Source: Hydractinia symbiolongicarpus
Lineage: Eukaryota; Cnidaria; Hydrozoa; Anthoathecata; Hydractiniidae
Assembly (NCBI RefSeq): GCF_029227915.1
Contig: NC_079878.1
Span: 15,502,001-15,566,000, forward strand
Direction of reading: 5' to 3'
Length of the DNA stretch: 64,000 nucleotides
Positions 18,019-29,509 of this stretch are shown one piece after another (the stretch's first letter is position 1; every line of letters starts with the position of its first letter). The notes beneath the pieces were generated by a model. It saw nothing but the letters and a program-made list of their open reading frames with translations. It was not told the origin of the DNA and ran no database searches. The position numbers and the translations under genes are program-made.

Positions 18019-19659
18019 GGCGATTCTCCTCTGGGAAAATATCGTCGCGTAGCAACAGACCGACAGATGTTTGACATTATCAATAGAGTACACCGCCAAG
18101 AAGTTGGTCACCAAGGGGTTCATAAAACGTTTCAAAAGGTATTAGATTCTTCGAACAAACCTCGTTTGAAAGTAAGAGTCCAAGGAATATGGGTGTGTCA
18201 CTGATTCTTAATTGCTAACAATTTTAGATAGCACGCACCTATGATAACGTTACTAGAGACGCTGTTGGTGCTTATATAAAGCTTTGCACAAAACGGTGCT
18301 TATGAAGCTGCTAAACTTCATACTGCTATTTATCGAAGAATAGGACCAACCAACCAATGCTTGTCATTTTTTTGCGCAGAATACGAATGTATGATAAAAA
18401 ACTTCGTTGCGCCATTCATGGAACATATTGTGGAGTCAGCTTGCAACAGTCCGCATTGTAGCATGAAACAATCGAGAGCCTGCTTCGACACATTTCCTTC
18501 GGCAACGGTGAAAAGTTCCTTTGTCCATGATGTCCAAAAGTGGTTTCTTGAAGCAACAACGTCAGTTTGTGGAAAGAAAGTAAATCAGAACATATCTGAC
18601 GAATTTTCTTTCGTCGACGAAAACATAACAACAGGGTATAGTACGCCAATATGTTCGTATTCGATGTTAAAAGTTATTAATTTTTTAATTATGTTGTTTC
18701 CATAGGATAAAGAACAGATCTTGTAATGGAAACAGAATATACAAGGCCCGATTTTTTAAAAAGCTTCCTCAACTATTAGTTGTTGATGTTGCAGGCGATA
18801 TTGACCCAATAGACATGGCTACCATTCCCGAACAATTACACATTCGGTTTTCCACAAATCAAGGAAATAGGTATTATCGAGGCCAAAAAATATCTTAAGT
18901 TCGGTTTGGATGTTTTTTAACTTTGAAAGAGGCCTTTTGAACATTTATAGAATGAGACCTATATTGATATATCGCTGTCTTGTCTGGTGTCATTTTAAAT
19001 GCTCCAAATTGGCTGTAAAACCCTTAGGGGACTGGTTTTGCGATCTATGTTTACATATTGCAAAAAAAGGTCAGTAAAGCTTCCCTGAGTTGCTACACAA
19101 AATTGTATAATTAACATGTACTATGAGTTTTCTTTTTTTAACTTATATTCCAGATTTCCAGCAGCATCAACAACAAAGAGAAGCAGGTATTTAAAAATTA
19201 ATTATAAGCCTGATCGCAAACAATTTCATAATAATAATGAGATAGTTATACAATGATTACTTTCCTTTAATAGAGAAAGAAGTGGAAGACGAAGAAGAAA
19301 GGGAGAGGCAATGGAGGAGAGAGTTTTTGCCATTATTATACAAAAACGGTACCCTGGACTACCTGGTACAACAATCGAAGCTGCCTGAAGTAAATTCACT
19401 ACTTCTGATTAAACGTTCTGGTAGCAAGTATCAAGCATTTTATAACGAAATACTGGCGAAAAAACATCCTCAATTTTATCAAAAACTGATGCGTCATTCG
19501 AACATTGCAGAGCCAACTGGAGTCATCACCAATTACATTCGGATGAAGTACCCTTGCGAATTCGATATAGGGAGATTATCGTTAAACCGCATTCAGTTTT
19601 TGTTGGTGGAAATTATTGATAGAGTAAATAAAAAAAAGCGATGTAAAGACCATAAATGA
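18019..19659 (+). pseudogene. Candidate multi-exon gene of transposon character, probably decayed
   Basis: Likely exons: 18019-18138 (after TATTTTAG, before GTATTAGA), about 18228-18640, 18706 to about 18870, a short one near 19165-19187, and 19275-19659. Junction phases agree at three of the introns. The first exons have HRQEVGHQGVHKTF and YDNVTRDAVGAYIKLC, resembling the zinc module of Ginger/KRBA2-like integrases. The third has HCSMKQSRACFDTFP and CGKKV, the fourth LPQLLVVDVAGDID, and the last is a charged helical protein end. A one-base frame change near 18280 breaks the second exon. I do not recognise the whole protein. Confidence 0.35.
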
Positions 19660-19693
19660 TAATATATAGTAGTCTTCATCTGTTTCTTGGTGT

Positions 19694-19968
19694 TTTAAGT
19701 TGTACGAAGTTGGTATGGTTAAAAAAATTCAAGTTAAGTAGAAGAAGTGAAGTAGGCCCAACCTCGTACACAGTTATTTAAGTTGTACGAAGTTGGTATG
19801 GTTAAAAAAAAATTCAACTTAAGTAGAAGAAGTGACGTTGGCCCAATCTCGTACACAGTTATTTAAGTTGTACGAAGTTGGTATGGATCAAAAAAATTCA
19901 AGTTAAGTAGAAGAAGTAAAGTAGGCCCAACCTCGTACACAGTTATTTAAGTTGTACGAAGTTGGTAC
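19694..19968. repeat. Three and a bit tandem copies of an ~84 bp unit
   Basis: Units start with TAAGTTGTACGAAGTTGG at 19696, 19779, 19864 and 19948 (spacings 83, 85 and 84). Each ends with CCCAACCTCGTACACAG or a near variant, so each unit is framed by an imperfect palindrome of GTACGAAGTTGG and CCAACCTCGTAC. Confidence 0.9.
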
Positions 19969-20222
19969 AATCATCAGATAATTGTCAAAAATTAACGTTC
20001 AGAGAATATTTAAGATATTATCATGTTTACTGAATGTAATTAACAATGTTTAGATATTCATTTCTAAACCAAATTATTCGTTGCCTAATTTTTGTACAGC
20101 AATTGTAATGCCCATTTTCGTACAAAATTGTCCATCTTCGTACAAGCGCGAAAAGTGACCAACCTCGTACAACGGGTCAATTTCGTACGGAACAACACAA
20201 CACTCACAGTATTTTAATAATA
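19969..20222. repeat. Scattered YTCGTACAA motifs downstream of the tandem array
   Basis: TTTCGTACAAAATTG, CTTCGTACAAGCG, CCTCGTACAACGG and TTTCGTACGGAAC occur within 20110-20200, related to the palindrome arms of the preceding array. They could be subterminal binding sites of a DNA transposon end. No matching opposite end was found. Confidence 0.45.
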
Positions 20223-21436
20223 ATGGATTGTCTCAAGGATCTAAAGGCACTAAACTTGGACATTCAAAAAGCTTGCCGAACTCTGGAAATCATGGAAGCA
20301 GGCATTTTAAATCTTCCTCCAAGCCACCAAATCTGCTGATAAGCCAGATATTGTCAAATCATCAATCCTTCTTCACTGCATAGGTAAGCAATGCAAAGAA
20401 ATTTACGATACTTTTGAATTCCATAAAGGAGATGAAATGAAATTGAACATTATTCTCCAGAAATTTGATGATCATTTCAAACGTAGTTAGTTGAGTATTT
20501 AATGCTCAAAATGAGCATTAAATACTCAAGGACTCTCCATCTAAGCCATGGCCCCTCCTGGAAATAATAGACAGGGTATATCCCTCGATATTTGTGAGGC
20601 TAGCCATGTAAAATATGCACATCTCTCTCTCTCTCATCAGGAAGACTTTGAGAAATTTGACGAATACCGCACTAGATTATGTAAATTGTGTGAACTCAAT
20701 CAACTCCAGGATTTTCTCATCAAAGACATGATCATTATCGGTTTAAGAGACCAAAAATTTAAAGAATGCCTACTCTGCGAAAACGACATCACATTCGAGC
20801 TAGTGAGGTATCAAAGTTGCAAACTAAGTCTATTCTCACAACAAACCTGACTCAACTTCTTCATCATCAACTGCTAATTCTGATGATCCATTATCAAAAA
20901 AGCAAAGAAATCATGAAATGCAAATTCTGTGCTGGAAGTCATCCTTGTAGTTTATGCCCAGCATACGGCAAAATATGCAATACCTGTGAAAGTAAAGGAC
21001 ACTTCTAAAAAATGTCGAAAATCTAATCAAAACTTATCTCAACGTAATAATAAACCAAAGAGATACTCACAACGCCCATCAAAACCTGTTGACTCAGTTG
21101 AACAAGAACATCAATTTAATTTAGACTCAGATAGTTCAGACAATAAATTCTTCCTGAGATCAATCAAACTTGAACCAACCTCCGAAAGCAAACGACATCA
21201 ACGAAATACCCAATCCAACTGCATCAGACCATCCAGACTGGCTAATCAATCTCTCAACCAATGATACAATGGTTACGTATAAAATAGACACTGCTGCTCG
21301 TGTAAACGTTCTATCAATCTGTCTTTCAACGCTCAGCAAAAAAGCAATGAGTGTGACCTCCTACTTGTATATTTTATATACATACCACACAAAAACCTGC
21401 TTGAAAAGTTTCAATCTGAAATTACTCTTGAATTAA
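20223..21436 (+). pseudogene. Retroelement gag-protease remnant
   Basis: Broken frames in order: a gag-like helical region (20223-20490, FHKGDEMKLNIILQKFDDHF), an interrupting SINE, then more gag (20640-20850, FDEYRTRLCKLCELNQ). Next comes a CCHC zinc knuckle (CNTCESKGHF then KKC, with a frame change in the middle), and an aspartic-protease start (VTYKIDTAARVNVLS near 21280). The protease motif reads DTA instead of DTG. The order gag, zinc knuckle, protease is that of Ty3/gypsy-like elements. RT and the rest are absent. No LTRs are seen. Confidence 0.7.
20503..20636 (+). mobile_element. Partial SINE copy inserted in the gag remnant
   Basis: From AATGCTCAAAATGAGC to ATGTAAAATATGCACATC it matches the reverse complement of about 63474-63590 closely, then ends in (TC)n. 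It is the 3' part of the tRNA-derived SINE found complete near the right end of the window. An open frame across it (MAPPGNNRQG) is SINE sequence, not gag. Confidence 0.8.
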
Positions 21437-21813
21437 TGTATATAAAGAAGTTGCGTAGTCCTATTTTTATCTTTAATATATTATAAAAAAATATTTACAC
21501 CTGTGAAAAACATGTCAATTTCCTATGTGCTCATGTAAGTTTTTGAAATTTTATATCTTACGAACTGCCCTAGATTTTTGGGGTGATTCCTCTATGATGC
21601 TTTTCAAAAAAATTCACAGGAAAAAAGAAAAAAATTTATTTATGTAGCATATTTTTAAGATTGTAGTAATTGTTTTACTTATGTGTTTAGTATTTTTACT
21701 TGTATATGTATATAATATTTTTCGGTCCTAGTATTTATTTTCTGTTATTGATAATAATTAATATTTTTTGTTCCCAATATATTAATAAATTTATGTACAT
21801 TTTTTAGCCTGAA
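21437..21813. other. Non-coding, T-rich
   Basis: No gene or repeat is recognised. Confidence 0.3.
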
Positions 21814-22131
21814 TTAACAAGGCAATAAAAACTCCAATGATATATCATTGAAACCCTTTAGGGATTCATTGATGGGGTGCCTGTGAGGAGTACATAAAAA
21901 GAGTCGTAGAAAAAATGACTCCTTTAACTCTAAATTTATCAGTGGAGCCTCTTGCATTTTAATAACCTCAAGTATTGTGTCTTGTTGCATTTTAAGTATA
22001 GCTTGTAGTTGTTCTGTTGAGAAAGTTGTTTTCTGTTCTTCTTCTTCAGTGATAGTTTCGGCAATAGATTCGTCATGTTTGTTGTTGTTAGTGTTAACTC
22101 TTTTCTTGGAACCTTTTCCACTCATGTTCAA
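21814..22131 (-). pseudogene. Short polar ORF, possibly a gag-like fragment, with a shared repeat at its end
   Basis: 105 residues: Lys/Asn-rich head (GKGSKKRVNTNNNKHDES), acidic middle, and a helical part (LQAILKMQQDTILEVIKMQ). From about 21945 downward the DNA turns into the same family as 13916 onward (CTGATAAATTTAGAG then AAAGGAGTCA), so the C-terminal third is repeat-derived. The head could be the start of a retroelement gag; I cannot confirm it. Confidence 0.35.
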
Positions 22132-22318
22132 AGAGTTAAATTAAAGTTATAATTTAAGTTAAAGTTATTATATTTGATTTTTATTGTTAAAAAAATTTGT
22201 TTTTGAAAACAAATTTAAGGAGCATGCAAAAACACGTCTTCTCACTACAACATAACCAGGACCTCAGAGGGACCTAAAGAAGAACGCCTATCCTGCCAAA
22301 TTTATTTACTAGAAGAAA

Positions 22319-22573
22319 TACTCTAGGAGCCTGGGGGGGGTTGAGTATGCACTTCAATGTACACTAGGTCTGACTTCAAATCTTGAAAGTACATGATGGA
22401 AAGGTCAGAAAAAACTTACTTTCCCATTTTGGTTCATGGTCGTTTGGCGGGAAAGATGGCGGAAGGGCTCGAAAAATGCATAAGGGCGTAATTTAATACT
22501 GATCAATAATCACATTAGAACTTGGGTCTGAAAATGTACCGTTCAAAAGTTAGAAGCATTTAAGTGAAGTTCG
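22319..22573 (+). repeat. Left TIR of the XPG-nuclease transposon
   Basis: Matches the reverse complement of 27428-27720 from TACTCTAGGAGCC to CATTTAAGTGAAG, including a G7-8 run near the tip, with few substitutions. Confidence 0.9.
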
Positions 22574-22867
22574 GTATCTTATCTTTTCAAAAAATATATT
22601 GTCTTTTCAAAAAAATGTTGTGTATATTTTCTTGTTTACTACATGTTGCATTTTAATTGAAGATCATTGCTAATTTTGCAGGTTTGTATTGTTTTATATT
22701 GAGTATAGAAATCATACCTAAAGTGTGGACAAAAAGTAAATAAATTACATGTGAATACTATCATGCGAATAAATTGTAAGTTTTGTCTCGTGATATTTTA
22801 TAGCTCTTGTTCATCGTGCATGATATAAAAATTTCTCTTTTTATGTATTTAGAACTAAAAATATGCA

Positions 22868-23540
22868 ATGACTAGTGTTGAATCGCCTACAAAGCTACAT
22901 GCACCGTCTTGTACGAAAGAAGATAGTAAAAAGAGTACAAAAGACCTTACCAAGTGTATTATTTGTCAGAAAAAACAAGATAATAAGGGAAACAAGAAAC
23001 TTACAAGTACAGAGAATGGAAGAAATGCTATATTTAACTGTTCAAAAAGTTTGAATGATGATTTATTGAAGGGGATACCATTGAGTCAATACGATGATAT
23101 CAACTACCATGTCAATACTTGCTATCCCCGGTATGTACGTTCTAAAGAGAGATTTGAAAGTAGGAATGAAACAGCAACAAGCACAGAAGATCTTGAAGTT
23201 AAACCAAAACGAAAAAATCAAATGTTTCCAGTCCTCCACCTCTAGCTGAGAAGCCATGTGTTATTTGTAACCATATCAAATTCAAAATGAAATTTTGGAA
23301 AAGGAACATAATAGTGGTATGAATTATTCTTTTCATTAATTTATTACCGGACACCCCTCGTTTCTTTTTTCAATTCGTAATTTCTTTCGCATTATTTATA
23401 AAAGCCTATGTTACGAACAGAACATTGAAGACACTTCTAATTGACAACTTTGGAGAAGAATTATCATTTACATATCCAAAAGATAGGAAGAAATCACAGA
23501 TGTTTTATTTATCTGACACACACACACTACTGCAACAGTT
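22868..23540 (+). pseudogene. Transposon protein, N-terminal zinc-binding region
   Basis: The first frame has CIICQKK followed by YHVNTCYPRY, a C2...HC arrangement typical of a treble-clef zinc site. After a frame change in the A-rich run near 23215 a second site, KPCVICNHIKF, appears. A likely intron (GTATGA at about 23319, acceptor near 23406) leads to TYPKDRKKSQMFYLSD. The pattern is common to a large family of invertebrate transposon proteins. The pieces are out of frame with each other, so this copy is inactive or needs a revised gene model. Confidence 0.6.
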
Positions 23541-23549
23541 ATAGAAACA

Positions 23550-24209
23550 ATGCGATCAAACAACCCAATTGAAGTATGTGCAAATAAATTGAGATCAGAG
23601 TGTGAGAACTTTGACTTTAATCTCGATAACAGCTTCAGATATGCCAGTGATTTAGAGCTAAGTTTCAATTTGATTAAAGACGGTCAAAAGAAAACACCAT
23701 TACACACTGCAATTGCCCAGTGTATTCACGACACATGTAAATCGAAAAATCTGATTCAAATTTTGAACCGCTTAAGACTGTGTATCAGTTATGACGACCT
23801 AGAACGTATTGACATTGGCATCACCCAACACACAATTGATATAGCTGGTACAAATAGAGTACCAATGTCAAAAAGTATCACATCAACTTCCATTATTCAC
23901 GGTGCTACTGATAATTTTGATCATGATGAAAACACACCATCTGGAATAGGAGGGAGCCATGATACTATCCTTATGCTCTTTCAAAATGAAAAGAAGGACC
24001 GTGAGGGGAACACAATGAGCCAAAAAACTGAAGAAATTCGTAAATTTTCACGACAGAAAAGAAGTCTTAGCTGTGCTTTAGATTGCCAGAATTTGATTAA
24101 GATGGGAAGATTTTCAAAACGTGGTGAAATTTCAAATGATTTCATCTCAAAGAAGCCTCCAAATCTAACGGCTGTTATTAAAAAATCACAAAAGTATTAT
24201 GAAACATAG
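23550..24209 (+). pseudogene. Transposon protein, middle region
   Basis: 219 codons continuing the same unit: NPIEVCANKLRSECENFDF, a helical region, VPMSKSITSTSIIHGATDNFDHDENTPSGIGGSHDT, then a basic end. The HGATDNFDHDENT segment is acidic and conserved-looking and could hold catalytic residues. Broken from the next piece by a stop at 24207; sequence continues in the adjoining region (FSGDSNAGIPSLSATNSFF). Confidence 0.55.
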
Positions 24210-24368
24210 ATTGCTGCAAGGTATTTCTCTGGTGATAGTAATGCTGGTATTCCATCACTCTCAGCTACAAATAGCTTCTTTCAAGATATAGCACCACAGA
24301 TAACAAGTGTTGCATTTACACCAATCATACCATACCCAGCAACTTCATACGATACCATTTTTACAGTC

Positions 24369-25685
24369 ATGAAAAACTTTCAAGATGTTTTATCTCAAAA
24401 GGATCAGTCATATGGACCACTATGGTGTGATGAAGGCGTTTACCGTTTGGCAAAAGAGCTGCAACTGCTAAATCCAACACTCTTTAAAAATATATTCCTT
24501 GGTCTTGGTGGATTTCATTTTGAAAAGGTGATCATCGCATGTTGTGGAAAGTACTTGGAAGATGTTGGGATTGATTCCATATTTGTGGAAAATAAGGTAT
24601 TTGGTCCTGCAATTGTCAATACTGTTATGAATGGTGGCAACTACAATCGCGGTTTGCGTGGAATGTCATTATTATCAGAGGTTTTCTATACTCTCTTATT
24701 GAAGCGATTCACTGCAGAAAACAAAGATTCATATGAGGAAATCAAGCTTCAGGTCGAATTACTCAATACATTAATACCAACATGTGAAGTTAAAAAGACT
24801 ATCACCGAATGGGAAAAACTTCAAACACAATTTCATGAAATGAAAATTGATTCGTTCAGACAAGATGGCAGAGTTAAAAGTAACCAATTTTTGTACTGGG
24901 ATACATTTCTGACAAGCATCTACCCAGTGTTAAGAGATCTTACGCGTTCTCACAGAGAAGGTGACTGGAAATTGCATCTTTCAGCAATCGAACGTGGATT
25001 GTCATTAGTGTTTGCTTTCGATAGAACAAATTACAAGCGATGGCTACCAATATATTTTGAAGATTGTTTAGCATTAGAGTCAGAGTTCCCATTGATATAT
25101 GAATCTTTCAAGGAGGGAGGTTTTGTTGCAAAGTTATCCCAGAGAAAAGGGAGTGCGATACCGATGGATCAAGCTCTTGAAACAAAGTACAATAAACCAG
25201 CCAAGAGTTCGTCCGGTATCATTGGAATAACTCGTAGAAAAGAAGCAGTGTGTAAATGGAATCTTGTGAAGCATGAAAAATCTAATTATACCAAGTTTTT
25301 GCGTGATATATCAGGTATCAGCGACGACGATGAATATTCTTTGCACCATGGGTTTTCTACTAAACGAACAGAGAGTGATAGAAAGCTAGTCAAACAGCTC
25401 AGTGCCTATATCGATGGTAGAGGTAACCCATTTAATGCATTGAAAAATCACATAATGAATATAGCCACTGGAGCAAAGTTAAATGATAAATCTGCTGAAT
25501 TTTACTTGAAAAGTATCACTTTGGGACAGGAGTCTTACAAAAAATTCAAGATTGAAAGACTTGAAGAAAAAAGCAAGAAGTTGTTTGATACAATACCAAT
25601 GACTCGATCTTCAACAAAAGCAAAACGTTTGCATACATTCGATGTCAAAAAAGAAACTATATCTTTTCTTCGAATAATGGATTAG
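24369..25685 (+). CDS. Transposon protein, probable transposase-like central domain
   Basis: 438 codons open, part of the larger protein rather than a separate gene. Key segments: YGPLWCDEGVYRLAKEL, GLGGFHFEK, LRGMSLLSEVF, HREGDWKLHLSAIERGL, AFDRTNYKRWLPIYFED and KSSSGIIGITRRKEAV. These recur in a large family of invertebrate transposon proteins. Candidate acidic residues are the Asp in WCDEG and the Asp in FDRTNY; I cannot fix a full DDE triad. The internal frame is uninterrupted for 1.3 kb, so decay is recent. Confidence 0.6.
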   Translation: MKNFQDVLSQKDQSYGPLWCDEGVYRLAKELQLLNPTLFKNIFLGLGGFHFEKVIIACCGKYLEDVGIDSIFVENKVFGPAIVNTVMNGGNYNRGLRGMSLLSEVFYTLLLKRFTAENKDSYEEIKLQVELLNTLIPTCEVKKTITEWEKLQTQFHEMKIDSFRQDGRVKSNQFLYWDTFLTSIYPVLRDLTRSHREGDWKLHLSAIERGLSLVFAFDRTNYKRWLPIYFEDCLALESEFPLIYESFKEGGFVAKLSQRKGSAIPMDQALETKYNKPAKSSSGIIGITRRKEAVCKWNLVKHEKSNYTKFLRDISGISDDDEYSLHHGFSTKRTESDRKLVKQLSAYIDGRGNPFNALKNHIMNIATGAKLNDKSAEFYLKSITLGQESYKKFKIERLEEKSKKLFDTIPMTRSSTKAKRLHTFDVKKETISFLRIMD

Positions 25686-25805
25686 GCACGTCTTAGACAA
25701 TACAATGTCGAAAATCTTCTGTCATATGAAGTATCAAGTACTTCGTTTTACCTGACTAAAGATGGAAACCTAAGGAAGTCCCCTAAATCAGAGCTCGCGC
25801 AAGAA

Positions 25806-27246
25806 ATGAAAAAGCTTTTGAAGGAAGATTGCCCAGCAAATGTTCCAAATAATGTGGAAATGAAATCAATGATTGCTATCGATTTTATGGGTTATGCTTG
25901 TAAATTACCTACCAAAAAAATGAAATTGAAGACATACGAAGATTTTGCAAAGGCATTATGGAAGATATTTGTCAACCTATCGAAAAACTGTGAAAGGATA
26001 GACATAATATTCGATCTGTACCTTCAACAAAGTATCAAACAAGATGAACGTAATAGGAGAATGAAAGCTGATCCAATCGAAGTCAAAATTACACACTTCA
26101 AGCAGCAATTACCTGTTGAAATGGATAGGTTTTGGTCATCCTCAGAAAACAAAATGGGTCTCCAGCAAATGTTCATCAATTGGATGATTGAGTGTTTTCG
26201 ATCAGAAATTCCTGTTTTCCTTGGTGGTGCAAACACCGATGATATAACATCTTGTTTGAAGCTTTGCAATGGGGAGAGATCTGTTGTTCCATCACTCAGC
26301 AATGATCACGAAGAAGCTGATGATTGCATCATATACCATGTTAGCCAGTCAATCTCAGAAGAAAGATTTGAGAAAGTTATAGTTGCTTCTCCAGATACTG
26401 ATGTTTTTGTATGTTCTGTTTACCATTTCAAGCGTTGGATTTTCAATGGTTTGAATGAGTTGTGGGTAGTCAGCGGTAGGAGCGGTACAACAGTTGCATT
26501 TCCTGTTCATGACCTGGCAGAGAGGATTGCTCCTGAAGTTATAGATATCTTACCAGCTGTGCATACATTAACAGGTTGAACCATAATTTGAGAATATTGA
26601 GTACATTTGTTAATGTAGTAACTGTAGACCTGCAATGTAAACATGTATTCAAAATTTAACTGTTCATTCACTTTAAACATGCAATTCATGAAATCTTTTT
26701 TTATAGGATGCGACACAACAAGCAAAATTGGAACAAAAACAGCAGCATTAAAAGTTGCGTCTGGAAGTTGTTTTGGTGAACTATCTTTCTTTGGTGTATC
26801 TACTTTGAATGAAGAATTAGTCGACTTAGCACAACATTTTATGGTACATTGTATTTCAAAAGGACGTTACAACATTTGATCAGTTACGAAACAAGATCTA
26901 TTATAAAAAATCGCAACTGTTAGATTTAGAGAAGCTTCCTCCCACATCGTCGAGAGCAATATTACATATTAAACGTGCCTATCTTCAAACGTATGTATGG
27001 TTACATGCCCCATTTGTGAGAAGTATTGACATAGATCCAACACATTATGGCTATGTATTGGATGAAGAAGGTGTTTGCCTGAAGCCAAAAATAACTGAAG
27101 ATGACGTTTTGCCTGATGATTTACCACAGCCTTGCAACTGTCTGAAATGTGCTCGAGCTAATGTCTGTATATGTCGAATAAATAACATTAACTGTTGTCA
27201 ATATTGTAACTGCAAACGCGAAGAGTGTCAAAACCCATTCGGATGA
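25806..27246 (+). pseudogene. XPG/FEN-like nuclease and Cys-rich C-terminus of the transposon protein
   Basis: First part 25806-26574, intron 26575-26706 (ends in TTTTTTTATAG), then 26707 onward. Acidic motifs are in FEN order: MIAIDFMGY (Asp ~26), IIFDLY (~75), HEEADDCIIYHV (~170), SPDTDVF (~195) and, across the intron, LTG then CDTTSKIGTKTAAL. The last matches the GxD plus helix-hairpin-helix of XPG nucleases, which cut branched DNA. After a frame change near 26870 the end continues (LPPTSSRAILHIKRAY) to a Cys-rich tail with CNCLKC, CICR and CCQYCNC. The introns and breaks make a working copy unlikely. Confidence 0.65.
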
Positions 27247-27427
27247 AATTAGTAAATCTCTATATCATCAACGAACAAAGGCGCATGATATTTTTGTTAT
27301 AATAGTTTTTTATATATATAGTGTCGTTTTACTCTTATCGTTTGATCAAGATTTTTTATCAAGAGCCTGAATAAAATAATTTACAATACTCCAAATTATG
27401 ATCAGTATTGAAATTTTTAGTTTAGTA

Positions 27428-27720
27428 TGCTTCACTTAAATGCTTCTAACTTTTAAACGGTACATTTTCAGACCCAAGTTCTAATGTGATTATTGATCAG
27501 TATTAAATTTGTGATCGATTGATATATAACATGACCATATTTGGGAAATTACGCCCTTATGCATTTTTTGCGCCCTTCCGTCATCTTTCCCGCCAAACGA
27601 CCATGAACCAAAATGGGAAAGTAAGTTTTTTCTGACCTTTTCATCATGTACTTTCAGGATTTGAAGTCATACCTAGTGTACATTGAAGTGCATACTCAAC
27701 CCCCCCAGGCTCCTAGAGTA
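27428..27720 (-). repeat. Right TIR of the XPG-nuclease transposon
   Basis: Inverted copy of 22319-22573; carries an additional segment around 27510-27550 (TTGATATATAACATGACC) not present on the left. Confidence 0.9.
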
Positions 27721-29509
27721 AAATGGGCATTCTCTTTTAAAAGAATATTTTTTTCTTTATATTCTTTACTATTTTCGCAAGATAATCTGGAAACGTGCTA
27801 GTTGTTTGGAAATTATAATACGAGATCGTGTAGATCGCTGAAGACCTGGAGTGCCCGACTATCGTAGAGGTTTCTGACTCGACGAGGTAAGTAATTGATA
27901 TGTTTCGCTGCGCTGCTTCGCGTTTTCAGACGTCACATTTCGGCAGGGCGGCCCCAAAACTAGTTGATTTTGTAGAATTTACTCCTTTTTCAGAAAAACT
28001 GATCTAAAGTGTCCAAACGTCACGAGACATTGAGATGACACGCCCTGCGTATCACTATATTTTAAAGGGTTAATTATGACTAATTTTAATTTTTTGGACC
28101 AAGTTACTGTTATTTAGGCCTATTAAGCCGACATTTTCTGAACTTATTTGAACTGAATATGCAGTTTCTAAGATAAAAGCTATTTATTTACCCATTGCGT
28201 TTCTATATTAAAATATGGCCCGATAAACATGAAGCAAAGTACGGTAACTGAGGCACAAAGTAATCCCTGCATACTGTGCTTGTTTTAGCCACAGAATAGA
28301 AAAGAGTCTAATTAACTGTCTAAATAACTGTCTATTAAAATAGTAAGCACCCTAAATTTAAAATTTAGCGCTACATTTATTTTAACGCTCCTGTCTTCTA
28401 CAAATACAGGACTGTTTATGATAATCTTTCCGGCTTTATTTTGCGCACTGCTTTCCACACATGAAGAACCAAACAAACAAACCGACTACTTTTATGCGCT
28501 GTGGTTTCTACTTAAAATATTTTAAAACGTAAATTTTGTGAACTTGAAATGGTGGTCATGGTAATCCTAGGTGACGTCATCACAGTTTCATATTTAATCC
28601 AGGATTCTTTCCGTCCTTGTGCAAAAAGAAGCCTATTTAAGTAGCTACGACAAAAAAGCCTGCTAATTAACTGGATCAAACATTAAAATCAAGAGTTTAA
28701 TGACTTACTTTCACGTAATAATTCAGTTAAAATAATTTCAGCCTCGTCATCAAGTTGAGGTTGACATCGTGTTTTAGTGTCGCTTTTCATCTCATCTTCT
28801 TCTTTCTCGTCTAATCTTTCCTCGCTTCTATAAAATGATCTGCCTTGTAAAAGCTTTTTAAATACTCCTTCTTATAGGCATTGCATTAACTTAACTTTAC
28901 AATCCTGTTTTTATATCTTCGTCTGTCACATTTTTAATTCTTAATATTATCTTGGAAGGTACTATTTTTGACGCTGTTATCCGAAATGTGCTTATCGTCT
29001 TTCCAGTTTATGGTTAAATCCAGTCTTGCTTCCAGGACTTTGCCAATTTTTGATTAGCTCTAAGAGTGATATCAAAAAGAGGTCCTAAAAACGAGGTTGT
29101 GTCTAAAATCTACATTTCATCAAAATCACATTGGCCAAAAGTTTTATGATTTTCAAAAACAATAAAAAACATTCGCTGTTATCTTTTTATGTACCCTGGA
29201 TATTATTAATCTCTAACCAAAGGAAAAGCTTCTTATATAATAATACGAAGTGTATGTGACGGTCATAGTGAATATCGTCATTTTCCTTTGATGTCGCCGA
29301 AATTTTCTTTGAAGTTGCCGAAAAAAGTATGTCTCAAATGTTAAATTTTATGACGTCAATAACACTACTTTAACGTCAATGCACTAAAAACTTTAAGGCC
29401 AAATAACTTGAAAACGAGGTGGTGACGTCAATGATTTTTCACAGCATGGGTAACTAGGGACAACCTAGGACCAATTTGGGTAAGTTTCTCAAACCTAGGT
29501 CCCCAAATC
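27721..29509. other. Non-coding stretch
   Basis: No gene or element could be recognised. TGACGTCA sites occur near 28570, 29350 and 29420. Confidence 0.3.

Larger units (their letters stand above)
22319..27720 (+). mobile_element. TIR-flanked DNA transposon with an XPG-type nuclease, possibly Academ-like
   Basis: 5.4 kb with ~250-290 bp inverted repeats starting TACTCTAGGAGCCTGG, flanked on both sides by AAA (possible 3 bp target duplication). The right repeat carries an extra ~40 bp. One transcription unit on the plus strand fills it, split by small introns and frame breaks: zinc-binding modules, a long central domain, a FEN/XPG-like nuclease and a Cys-rich end. Academ transposons that carry XPG-family nuclease are known, and the domain order fits, but I identify the superfamily only tentatively because I cannot place the DDE residues with certainty. 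Confidence 0.75.

Noticed and set aside
19694-19968. CRISPR-like array
   Set aside because: Whole ~84 bp units are repeated with no distinct spacers, and the setting is an animal genome.
20548-20640. Start of a gag protein at MAPPGNN
   Set aside because: These codons lie in inserted SINE sequence.
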